Shown here: in pieces, positions 41,830 through 49,060 of the stretch
Position numbering within the stretch: position 1 is the stretch's first letter
Layout of the letters: each line of letters opens with the position of its first letter
Source of the DNA: Pontibacter anaerobius
Lineage (GTDB): Bacteria; Bacteroidota; Bacteroidia; Cytophagales; Hymenobacteraceae
Assembly (NCBI RefSeq): GCF_026241195.1
Contig: NZ_JAPFQO010000007.1
Location: 62,001-126,000, forward strand
Direction of reading: 5' to 3'
DNA: 64,000 nt
Notes under the pieces: generated by a model
The model's input: the letters and a program-made list of their open reading frames with translations, nothing else
What the model was told of the DNA's origin: nothing
The model's database searches: none
Made by a program: the position numbers and the translations under genes

Positions 41830-42410
41830 GATTTATACTTTGGTGTAGGGTACACTTTCATAGCCAATGCGGCTCTCTACACCTTCTGCGCAAGTCTGAA
41901 GACTTGTATCCTTTTTATAGTGTTGAGTTTGTAACTCAACTGTAGCCATACTTATACTACTTGCTGTTCCGGACATCCCTGTCCGGAACCTTTCTGCCGC
42001 GGATTTCCTAATCTGCAATACTTTACACCTGTCCATTTATACTTAGCCGCCGCTTCCTTTAACTGGACACAAGCTATTCTTTCTAGCTAACGCTTATCCT
42101 TAGTCTTACATACCTAAAGTTTCATCTCTGGCTTTGGCTCCCTCCAGCCCGGGAGGGCTCGTCTTCCCGCATCGCGCTGGGACCTTTTCCTTTGCTCCTG
42201 CGTCGCAATGCCCTCACGGGCACCGGAAAAACTCGCATAGGCGCTTAACGGAAAGACTGGGAACAGATTTCGATAGCCGCCGCTGATGGAGATTCAGCAG
42301 AGCTCCCCTCCTTGGATAAGGAGGGGCTAGGGGTGGTTGGATGATACAACTGGCGGAGCTTGAACCAAGTGCCCTCCTCGGAGTGGCCAGGGGTGGGTTA
42401 ACACTTTCGT
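41830..42410 (+). repeat. Intergenic modular repeat, copy D
   Basis: Same orientation as copy A. Hairpins in the same order: CAAGTCTGAAGACTTG (41891-41906), GTTGAGTTTGTAACTCAAC (41922-41940), perfect GTTCCGGACA/TGTCCGGAAC (41966-41989) and a degenerate GCGGA/TCTGC (41999-42016). Then the module at 42041-42182, which is the reverse complement of 44017-44158 with only three mismatches, then 'GGCGCTTAACGGAAAGACTGGGA' and the C-rich tail. The gap 41739-42463 holds no credible gene. Confidence 0.87.
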
Positions 42411-42463
42411 AGGAACAAGCTGCGATCGATCTGCGCGATGCTAGCAGCAACGGAGCTTATACT

Positions 42464-43141
42464 TTAAAAGCTCTCCCCTTTCAGATACTTAGTTTTCAGA
42501 AGCGGGCAAATCTTGTAGCGCTCATCCCTGGTATCTTCATATACCGCCTGCAGCACTCGGTACACATGCTGCACGCCGATCTGGTTGGCCCATTCAAAAG
42601 GTCCTTTCGGGTAGTTGGTACCGAGTTTCATGCCTAGGTCTAAGTCGCTTATGCCTGCTGTTTTCTCCTGTAGCGTGTAACAGGCCTCGTTGATGATCAT
42701 ACAGATAATGCGGGGCGTCACCATACCTACTCGATCCTCTACCAACAAGTACTCCGTACCCAACGCCTGGCATACTTCCTGGAGCTTCTCCTCACAGCTC
42801 TTGTCCAGCAGACTTACCTCCAGCACAGGTCGGTTAAAGAGCGTGGGCAGTCCGTTAAAGCCGATTAAAGCACAGGGATGCTCCAGGCCAGACTCTTTTG
42901 CCAGAGCGGCCAACTGCAACGTAGGGGCGTTGCAGAACACCACCTGCCCCGGTGCATATAGGCTCAGGCGCTCCGGCTGCTCGTGCAGCAGGAAGTCGAA
43001 CACCACGTCTGAGGGTTTCAGCTGTTCATCTGCCGGGCTGTGGCTTTGCAGGAAAGTATAGCTGATACCATCCCTCTCCTCCTGAAATTTTTGCTTGAAC
43101 TCGGTGGCCATTTCCGGGCCAGACAAAACAACAATGTGCAT
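42464..43141 (-). CDS. 3-hydroxyacyl-CoA dehydrogenase C-terminal domain protein
   Basis: A 225-aa protein. The C-terminal about 95 residues match the 3HCDH C-terminal domain: 'VEDRVGMVTPRIICMIINEACYTLQE', 'DLGMKLGTNYPKGPFEWANQIG'. The N-terminal half is a shortened Rossmann-like region but lacks the NAD-binding GxGxxG (it reads MHIVVLSGPEMATEF), and the catalytic His-Glu pair region is weak. So activity as a dehydrogenase is uncertain. Start 43141 is chosen over 43198, which would overlap the divergent ridA promoter. Lies between inverted repeat copies D and E with ridA. Confidence 0.75.
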   Translation of the reverse strand: MHIVVLSGPEMATEFKQKFQEERDGISYTFLQSHSPADEQLKPSDVVFDFLLHEQPERLSLYAPGQVVFCNAPTLQLAALAKESGLEHPCALIGFNGLPTLFNRPVLEVSLLDKSCEEKLQEVCQALGTEYLLVEDRVGMVTPRIICMIINEACYTLQEKTAGISDLDLGMKLGTNYPKGPFEWANQIGVQHVYRVLQAVYEDTRDERYKICPLLKTKYLKGESF

Positions 43142-43149
43142 ATTTTCTG

Positions 43150-43157
43150 TACTTTTG
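43150..43157 (+). promoter_or_regulatory. Candidate -7 element of ridA
   Basis: TACTTTTG, exact TAnnTTTG match, 32 bp before the ATG; no clear -33 element. Confidence 0.45.
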
Positions 43158-43189
43158 ATGGTAAAGATACAAACTAAAACCAAACCTTT

Positions 43190-43570
43190 ATGGCACATAC
43201 GATCATCAACTCTTCCAAGGCTCCTGCTCCTATCGGCCCATACAGCCAGGCTACTTTAGCAAACGGAACATTATACGTATCCGGACAGATTGCGCTGGAT
43301 GCGGAGAGCGGCAATCTGATAAACGACAGCATCGAGAACGAAACGCACAAGGTAATGCAGAACCTGCAGGCCATACTTGCCGAGGCTGGCATGGACTTCA
43401 GTAACGTACTTAAGTGCACCATTTTCGTGAAGGACTTAAACAACTTCGGTAAGATTAACGAGACATACGGCAGCTACTTCGCCAGTAACCCACCCGCTCG
43501 CGAGACCGTGGAGGTAAGCCGCCTGCCAAAGGATGTGAACGTGGAGATCTCCTGCATCGCCACAAAATAA
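43190..43570 (+). CDS. ridA: RidA family enamine/imine deaminase
   Basis: Hydrolyses reactive 2-aminoacrylate and related enamines made by PLP enzymes. 126 aa, standard. Seen: 'SSKAPAPIGPYSQATLANGTLYVSGQIALD', 'NVLKCTIFVKDLNNF', and 'NPPARETVEVSRLPKDVNVEISCIA' with the conserved Arg and Glu of the active site. Divergent from the 3HCDH-domain gene (48-bp gap) and closed by a terminator. It would protect PLP enzymes such as the sulfur amino acid enzyme at 13.6 kb. Confidence 0.94.
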   Translation: MAHTIINSSKAPAPIGPYSQATLANGTLYVSGQIALDAESGNLINDSIENETHKVMQNLQAILAEAGMDFSNVLKCTIFVKDLNNFGKINETYGSYFASNPPARETVEVSRLPKDVNVEISCIATK

Positions 43571-43597
43571 CCACTAAGGCAAGTTGTACTTTAGCAC

Positions 43598-43634
43598 AGG
43601 CCGGGGAAGTATGGCATCCCCGGCCTGTTGTGTT
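43598..43634 (+). terminator. Terminator of ridA
   Basis: AGGCCGGGGA (43598-43607), 9-nt loop, TCCCCGGCCT (43617-43626), then GTTGTGTTTTT. Confidence 0.85.
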
Positions 43635-43659
43635 TTTATACTTTATCCAGCTACTCAGC

Positions 43660-44160
43660 AGACGGTTGTCATCCCCTAGCCCTTCCCGAAGTCAAAATTT
43701 AGAAACAGGGAACGATGAACCCACCCCTGGCCCTTCCCGAGAGGGGATTCTCAGGAAACGATTATCCAACCACCCCTGCCCCTCCTTGACTAAGGAGGGG
43801 AGCCTGTAGTTACTGATGTTGAAGTGTAAGTTTCATCGTTAGGGATGGATGTCATCAGCAAAAGTGTTAACCCACCCCTGGCCCCTCCGAGGAGGGGAAT
43901 TGATCTGAAGCTCCGTCAGCTTTGGCTATCGAATCTGTTCCCAGTCCTTGGGTTGAGCGCCTTTGGAGTTTTTCGGTCCCGAAGGGATTGCAAAGCGATA
44001 GCGAGCAAAGAAAAGCTCCCAGCGCGATGCGGGAAGACGAGCCCTCCCGGGCTGGAGGGAGCCAAAGCCAGAGATGAAACTTTAGGTATGTAAGACTAAG
44101 GATAAGCGTTAGCTAGAAAGAATAGCTTGCTTCAAGTTAAAGGAAGCGGCGGCTAAGTAA
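43660..44160 (-). repeat. Intergenic modular repeat, copy E
   Basis: Inverted relative to copy D. Four C-rich modules of the form 'CCACCCCTGGCCCCTCC' come first (43680-43900), then 'GGAGTTTTTC...GAAAAGCTCC' hairpin, then the 44017-44158 block matching copy D at 139 of 142 positions in reverse complement. The four short hairpins are absent. The gap 43571-44180 has no credible gene. Confidence 0.85.
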
Positions 44161-44180
44161 AAACCTAAAACTCCTCCCCT

Positions 44181-45200
44181 CTAAATATTCGCTCCTTTGG
44201 CGGCATCCGTGTCGCTAGTCGGCTCCTGCTCCTCCTCCGGCTCACCGTATACTTCGCGCTCGTGCTTACCGGGCTCTGCGTTCACTGCCGAGTTGCCTAC
44301 CTCTACCTCCTGCCGTATCACTCGCACGGCGTACTCTGCCGGGTATATGTTGTGGCCATACTTGCGCGAGTAAACAAACGTGAACACTGCCCCGAAAAAG
44401 ATGATCTGCGAGGTGAAAAACACCCAGGTAAGTATAACCACCACCGAACCCGCCGCACCATACACCGACCCCACATCGTTCTTGCCCAGGTAAAAACCGA
44501 TCAGGCCCCGGAATAGCACGAACAGCAGCGAAGTTACCAACGCGCCCACACCCACGTCGCGCCACTTTATCTTGGCATCCGGCAGAAACTTATAGATGCA
44601 GGCAAACAGGAACGACATTAGCAGAAAAGCCGATACAAAATTGCCCACGTGCAGCACATACACAATCCAGCCTGAGAAACGCGCCGTCAGAAAGTCGCCG
44701 ATGGCCACAAGTATGGTATTGGCCAGCAGCGAGAGCAGCAGCACAATGGCAATGGTCAGGATCATGCCGAAGGAGAGGATACGGTCCAGCACCAGCTTTA
44801 CGTAGCCGCGCTTGGGCACCGGCTTTACATGCCATATCTCATTCAGAGAGTCTTGCAAGGAGATGAAAACACCCGTTGCGGCTATAAAAAGAGCGAAAGC
44901 ACCCACGATCGCCGCCAGGTTAAAGGCCCCAAACTCATTTACGTTCTCCACCATCTTCTGCACCGAGTAGGCCCCTTCCGTACCGATCAGCTCTTTTATG
45001 CGGTAGTAAATCTCACCTGACACCGCCTGCTCGCCGAAAAAATAACCGGCGGCGCTGATGATAATGATGAGCATGGGCGGCAGCGCAAAAATGGTGTAGT
45101 ATGCCAGGGCTGCTCCCTTTTGGAAGGAGTTATTATCAATAAATTCGAGGGAGGCTTCCTTTAAAAGTCCCCAGATCAACCATGCGCGCTTCTTTACCAT
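44181..45200 (-). CDS. YihY/BrkB family membrane protein
   Basis: A 339-aa protein with about six membrane segments: 'ALAYYTIFALPPMLIIIISAAGYFFG', 'AAIVGAFALFIAATGVFISLQDSLNEIW', 'LSFGMILTIAIVLLLSLLANTILVAI', 'FVSAFLLMSFLFACIYKFLPD', and 'GALVTSLLFVLFRGLIGFYL'. The 'ALAYYTIFALPP' and 'QDSLNEIW' signatures place it in the YihY/virulence factor BrkB family. The function is unsettled; a channel or transporter role is suspected. The C-terminal about 50 residues are acidic and low complexity. Alone, divergent from gltX. Confidence 0.9.
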   Translation of the reverse strand: MVKKRAWLIWGLLKEASLEFIDNNSFQKGAALAYYTIFALPPMLIIIISAAGYFFGEQAVSGEIYYRIKELIGTEGAYSVQKMVENVNEFGAFNLAAIVGAFALFIAATGVFISLQDSLNEIWHVKPVPKRGYVKLVLDRILSFGMILTIAIVLLLSLLANTILVAIGDFLTARFSGWIVYVLHVGNFVSAFLLMSFLFACIYKFLPDAKIKWRDVGVGALVTSLLFVLFRGLIGFYLGKNDVGSVYGAAGSVVVILTWVFFTSQIIFFGAVFTFVYSRKYGHNIYPAEYAVRVIRQEVEVGNSAVNAEPGKHEREVYGEPEEEQEPTSDTDAAKGANI

Positions 45201-45346
45201 TCTGTGCGGCTTTTTCTTACTTGCTGATACGCAATCGGCCCATTATGTTTATACTATGTAGGCCTAAAGCCTGCCAGGCACCGCTATAGTTTGTGTTTTG
45301 CAACGCGCGCAGCATTTTACCGTTACCGAAACGATACTTTATTTTG

Positions 45347-45354
45347 TACCTTTG
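45347..45354 (+). promoter_or_regulatory. Candidate -7 element of gltX
   Basis: TACCTTTG, exact TAnnTTTG match, 36 bp before the ATG. Confidence 0.5.
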
Positions 45355-45390
45355 CAGCAAATTTGAACGATCTGAATCAGACAACCATAC

Positions 45391-46932
45391 ATGGAAAGAG
45401 AAGTTAGAGTACGCTTTGCCCCAAGCCCAACCGGGCCTCTCCATATCGGTGGTGTGCGCACTGCCCTTTACAACTACCTGCTGGCCCGCAAAACCGGCGG
45501 CAAAATGATCCTGCGCATCGAGGATACCGACCAGAATCGCTTTGTGCCGGGTGCCGAGGATTACATCCGCGAGTCGTTGGAGTGGTGCGGCATTGAGCTG
45601 GACGAGAGCCCCTGGAAAGGTGGCCCCTACGCACCTTACCGCCAGTCGGAGCGCAAGCCGATGTACATGCAATATGCCCAGCAGCTGATTGACGCTGGCC
45701 ATGCTTATTACGCGTTTGATACGGCCGAGGAGTTGGAGGAAATGCGTGAGCGCCTGAAGGCCGCCAAAGTGGCCACGCCGCAGTACAACGCCATCACCCG
45801 CATGACCATGAAGAACTCCCTCACCCTGCCAGAGGATGAGGTGAAGCAGAAACTGGAGAGCGGTGAGCCGTATGTAATCCGCCTGAAAGTGCCGCGCAAA
45901 GAGGAGATCCGCCTGAAGGACCTGATACGCGGTTGGGTAATGGTGCACTCTTCTTCTGTGGATGATAAAGTACTCATGAAATCGGACGGCATGCCGACCT
46001 ACCACCTGGCCAACATCGTGGACGACCACCTGATGAAGATCACGCACGTGATCCGTGGCGAGGAGTGGTTGCCGTCTGCGCCGCTGCACGTGCTGCTGTA
46101 CCGCTACCTGGGCTGGGAAGACACCATGCCGGAGTTTGCCCACCTGCCCCTGCTCCTGAAGCCGGACGGAAACGGCAAGCTGAGCAAGCGCGACGGCGAT
46201 AAGCTGGGCTTCCCGGTATTCCCGCTTCGCTGGCAGGACCCGAACACAGGCGAGGTATCCTCAGGCTACCGTGAGAGCGGCTACCTGCCGGAGGCTTTCG
46301 TGAACTTCCTGGCTTTCCTGGGCTGGAACCCGGGCACCAGCCAGGAGATATTCTCGATGGAAGAATTGGCAAACGAGTTTACCGTGGAGCGTATCGGTAA
46401 GTCCGGTACCCGCTTTGATATTCAGAAGGCCCGCTGGTTTAACGAGCAGTACCTGCGCGCTAAGCCAGACAGCGAGCTAGCAGGCTACCTGATCAAGGCC
46501 CTGGAGGAGCACAGCCTTACCACCACACCGGAGAAAGCCGAGAAAATCGCTGGGCTGATGAAGGAGCGCGTATCGTTTCCGCAGGATTTCTGGCAGGAGG
46601 CCAAGTACTTCTTTGTGGCTCCGGAGGAGTATAGCGAAAAAGTGGCTTCCAAGAAGTGGAACAGCCAATCGGTAGCCGTTTTCGAGGATTTCAAGAACGA
46701 GCTGCCATCGCTGCCGGACTTTAACGCTGCCGCGGTTAAAGAGCTGCTGCTGTCTGTTCTGGATCGCCACGGCATGAAGATCGGACAGGTGATGCAGGCG
46801 CTGCGCCTGGCCGTAACCGGCGCTGAGGCAGGCCCGGACCTGATGGAGATCATCGAGGTGATCGGCCGCGAGGAGACCATCCAGCGCATCGAAACCGCCA
46901 TCAGCAAGCTGAGTAGTTACACATCCGCATAA
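45391..46932 (+). CDS. gltX: Glutamate-tRNA ligase
   Basis: Charges tRNA-Glu with glutamate. 513 aa, normal length. Class I motifs: 'RFAPSPTGPLHIGG' (HIGH, near residue 8-20) and 'NGKLSKRDGD' (KMSKS-like). 'LRIEDTDQNR' and 'WCGIELDESP' are conserved. The C-terminal anticodon-binding part follows ('MKIGQVMQALRLAVTGAEAGPDL'). It could charge only tRNA-Glu or also tRNA-Gln; the latter needs GatCAB, not seen here. Has its own promoter and terminator. Confidence 0.96.
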   Translation: MEREVRVRFAPSPTGPLHIGGVRTALYNYLLARKTGGKMILRIEDTDQNRFVPGAEDYIRESLEWCGIELDESPWKGGPYAPYRQSERKPMYMQYAQQLIDAGHAYYAFDTAEELEEMRERLKAAKVATPQYNAITRMTMKNSLTLPEDEVKQKLESGEPYVIRLKVPRKEEIRLKDLIRGWVMVHSSSVDDKVLMKSDGMPTYHLANIVDDHLMKITHVIRGEEWLPSAPLHVLLYRYLGWEDTMPEFAHLPLLLKPDGNGKLSKRDGDKLGFPVFPLRWQDPNTGEVSSGYRESGYLPEAFVNFLAFLGWNPGTSQEIFSMEELANEFTVERIGKSGTRFDIQKARWFNEQYLRAKPDSELAGYLIKALEEHSLTTTPEKAEKIAGLMKERVSFPQDFWQEAKYFFVAPEEYSEKVASKKWNSQSVAVFEDFKNELPSLPDFNAAAVKELLLSVLDRHGMKIGQVMQALRLAVTGAEAGPDLMEIIEVIGREETIQRIETAISKLSSYTSA

Positions 46933-46959
46933 AGTATAAAAACCATACTTACGTAAGAG

Positions 46960-46987
46960 AGGCTGGCCCTGTGGCTAGCCTTTTTTT
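46960..46987 (+). terminator. Terminator of gltX
   Basis: AGGCTGGCC (46960-46968), loop CTGT, GGCTAGCCT (46973-46981) with one G-U pair, then a T-run. Confidence 0.9.
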
Positions 46988-47065
46988 ATTGCCCCTTGTC
47001 CCCGTCCTGCAACAAATTACACCTGCCTCGCTTATACATCAAAGTATAACCACACGAGAAACACC

Positions 47066-47431
47066 ATGGCTAAGAATAAAAAAGAGAGCAAAAGCGATAA
47101 AAAGAAATCACGGGTGCACAAGGATCTGGAGGGGTTTGAGATCAAGGTGAACGAGCACGGCGAGATCATATCCAACTACAGCATCGACAAGATAAACGAG
47201 TTCCTGAACCAGAACGTGGACGATAAGAAGCTGATGAAGCGCGATGCCGCCGAGAAGGCCAAGCGGGAGGAGGAGGAGGCTTTTCATGTGGAGGAGAGCG
47301 AGGAGACAGAGGAAACAGACGAGGACTTTGTGCGCAACACCAACGCCGTGTCTGACGAGGAGGACGACAAGAGCCTGCCTAAGACCCGCCGCCGCAAAAA
47401 AGGCGAAGAGGAGGAGGATGAGGAGGATTAG
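47066..47431 (+). CDS. Small highly charged protein of unknown function
   Basis: A 121-aa protein without signal peptide or membrane helix. N terminus very lysine/serine rich (MAKNKKESKSDKKKS), a middle part with 'FEIKVNEHGEIISNYSIDKINEFLNQNVDDKKL', which may fold as a short beta-alpha unit, then a long acidic tail (Glu/Asp) and a basic RRRKKG patch followed by more acids. I do not recognise it. Similar lysine/acid-rich small proteins occur downstream of housekeeping genes in Bacteroidota. Closed by a terminator 30 bp after the stop. Confidence 0.72.
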   Translation: MAKNKKESKSDKKKSRVHKDLEGFEIKVNEHGEIISNYSIDKINEFLNQNVDDKKLMKRDAAEKAKREEEEAFHVEESEETEETDEDFVRNTNAVSDEEDDKSLPKTRRRKKGEEEEDEED

Positions 47432-47460
47432 TGCTACTTCCGATTCAATAAAGTACATAG

Positions 47461-47514
47461 AGGCAGAAGAGGAAGCGGCCGTGCATAGGATCCCTCTTCT
47501 GCCTTTGTTTTTAA
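47461..47514 (+). terminator. Terminator after the charged protein
   Basis: AGGCAGAAGAGG (47461-47472) and CCTCTTCTGCCT (47493-47504), 12 bp, 20-nt loop, then TTGTTTTT. Confidence 0.8.
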
Positions 47515-47557
47515 TTTTTAGCTATCTTAGAACCATCACTAACCCAAGACTACAACT

Positions 47558-48325
47558 ATGAGAAACTCACACGAAATCGACTACAAGATTTTTGGTAACG
47601 ACATTCAGGTACTGGAGATAGAGCTGGACCCGAACGAGACGGTAATAGCCGAGGCTGGCGCCATGGTGTACATGGAGGAAGGCATCGACTTCGAAACAAA
47701 GATGGGTGACGGCTCTAACCCCAGCCAGGGCTTTTTCGGGAAACTGGTATCGGCAGGCAGCCGTTTGATTACAGGCGAGTCGCTGTTTATGACGCACTTT
47801 ACGCACCGTGGCCACGGCAAGAGCCGCGTGGCCTTCTCAGCCCCATACCCTGGCACGATTCTCCCGATTGACCTCAGCACCACCCGCAACAGCACACTCA
47901 TTACGCAGAAAGATGCGTTTCTGGCGGCGGCTTTGGGCACCAAGCTCAGCATCCACTTTAACCAGCGCCTGGGCTCAGGCATCTTCGGCGGCGAGGGATT
48001 TATACTTCAGAAAATGCAGGGAGACGGCCTTGCCTTTGTGCACGCCGGCGGTACGATAGTGGAGAAGCAGCTGAACAACGAGACACTACGTGTAGACACG
48101 GGCTGCGTGGTGGCCTTTGAGGAAGGTATAGACTTCAGTGTGCAGCGCGCCGGTGGCTTAAAGTCGATGATCTTTGGCGGGGAGGGACTGTTTCTGGCCA
48201 CCTTGCGCGGCACCGGCCGTGTGTGGCTGCAATCCATGCCGGTGAAGAAGCTGATCGAGGCGCTGATGCCGCGCGGCGAGAATGCGAATAAAGAAGGTGG
48301 CTTTATGAGTAGTTTCCTGGAGTAG
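47558..48325 (+). CDS. TIGR00266/AIM24-family protein
   Basis: A 255-aa protein of the AIM24 family (TIGR00266), a beta-rich fold of repeated TRAP-like units. Seen: '[36 protein letters not shown]', '[41 protein letters not shown]', '[52 protein letters not shown]'. These are typical of bacterial members, whose function is unknown; the yeast homologue acts in mitochondria. Single gene with a terminator after the stop. Confidence 0.9.
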   Translation: MRNSHEIDYKIFGNDIQVLEIELDPNETVIAEAGAMVYMEEGIDFETKMGDGSNPSQGFFGKLVSAGSRLITGESLFMTHFTHRGHGKSRVAFSAPYPGTILPIDLSTTRNSTLITQKDAFLAAALGTKLSIHFNQRLGSGIFGGEGFILQKMQGDGLAFVHAGGTIVEKQLNNETLRVDTGCVVAFEEGIDFSVQRAGGLKSMIFGGEGLFLATLRGTGRVWLQSMPVKKLIEALMPRGENANKEGGFMSSFLE

Positions 48326-48353
48326 AAAGCACAGATTTATACTTTAGCAACAG

Positions 48354-48392
48354 AGCCCCGGCAGGTTTATACTTGCCGGGGCTACTGTTTTA
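48354..48392 (+). terminator. Terminator of the AIM24-like gene
   Basis: AGCCCCGGCA (48354-48363) and TGCCGGGGCT (48374-48383), 10 bp, loop containing TTATACT; T's follow. Confidence 0.88.
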
Positions 48393-48419
48393 TACTTTCC
48401 AGTAATGCGGCCTTAGAGT

Positions 48420-49060
48420 CGTAGTGCGGGCAGGTAGCAACCTGTCTGTGCGAAGGTGTAAACCCACCCCTAACCCCTCCCGAGGAGGGGAATTTCACCT
48501 CTCCCCAGCCCTCTCCTTTTCTCGAGGGCCCCTACCCCCAAAACAGGAGAGGGAGTCCGGTTCAAGTGGTATAGCAATGGCTATTGAAAACTGATCCCAG
48601 TCTTTGGGTTGAGCGCCTTTGGAGTTTTTCGGTCCCGCGAGAGCGGGATTGCAAAGCGATAGCGAGCAAAGAAAAGCTCCCAGCGCGGTGCCCAAAGACG
48701 AGCCCTCCCGGGCTGGAGGGAGCCTCAGCAGCAGCTAGCAAGGATAGCTTGGTTCAAATTGTAGGAAGCAGCGGCTAGGGAAGTACAAAGTATGCGGACT
48801 AGGAGTCCGCGGCAGAGAGGTTCCGGACAGAGATGTCCGGAACAGCGAAAGTATGAATGGACAGGTATATCGTATGGCCAAAGCATAAACGATGGCTCTC
48901 CGAGCCAGTTGAGTTACAAACTCAACACCCTAAAAGGACACAAGTCTGAAGACTTGCGCCAGAAGGGGAGGTAAAGAAAATATAAACTGGCAAGTATGGG
49001 TACGCGGATAAGGATGCCCGGAACAGCGGAGGGGCCGGACATCCCCTATCCGGAACCTTT
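48420..49060 (-). repeat. Intergenic modular repeat, copy F
   Basis: Same orientation as copy C. After C-rich modules: 'GGAGTTTTTC...GAAAAGCTCC', GCGGACT-AGG-AGTCCGC (48794-48810), perfect GTTCCGGACA/TGTCCGGAAC (48820-48843), GTTGAGTT-ACA-AACTCAAC (48906-48924), CAAGTCTGAAGACTTG (48939-48954). 48697-48847 equals copy C 23320-23470 with two mismatches. At its right end a further pair of CCGGA hairpins touches the GH3 gene. No credible gene in the gap. Confidence 0.87.

Noticed and set aside
45217-46143. 308-aa open frame antisense to gltX
   Set aside because: The gltX motifs (HIGH, KLSKR) fix the plus strand; this is a shadow.
12880-49060. Repeats as a CRISPR array
   Set aside because: They are spaced by kilobases, differ in length and have no regular spacers or cas genes nearby.
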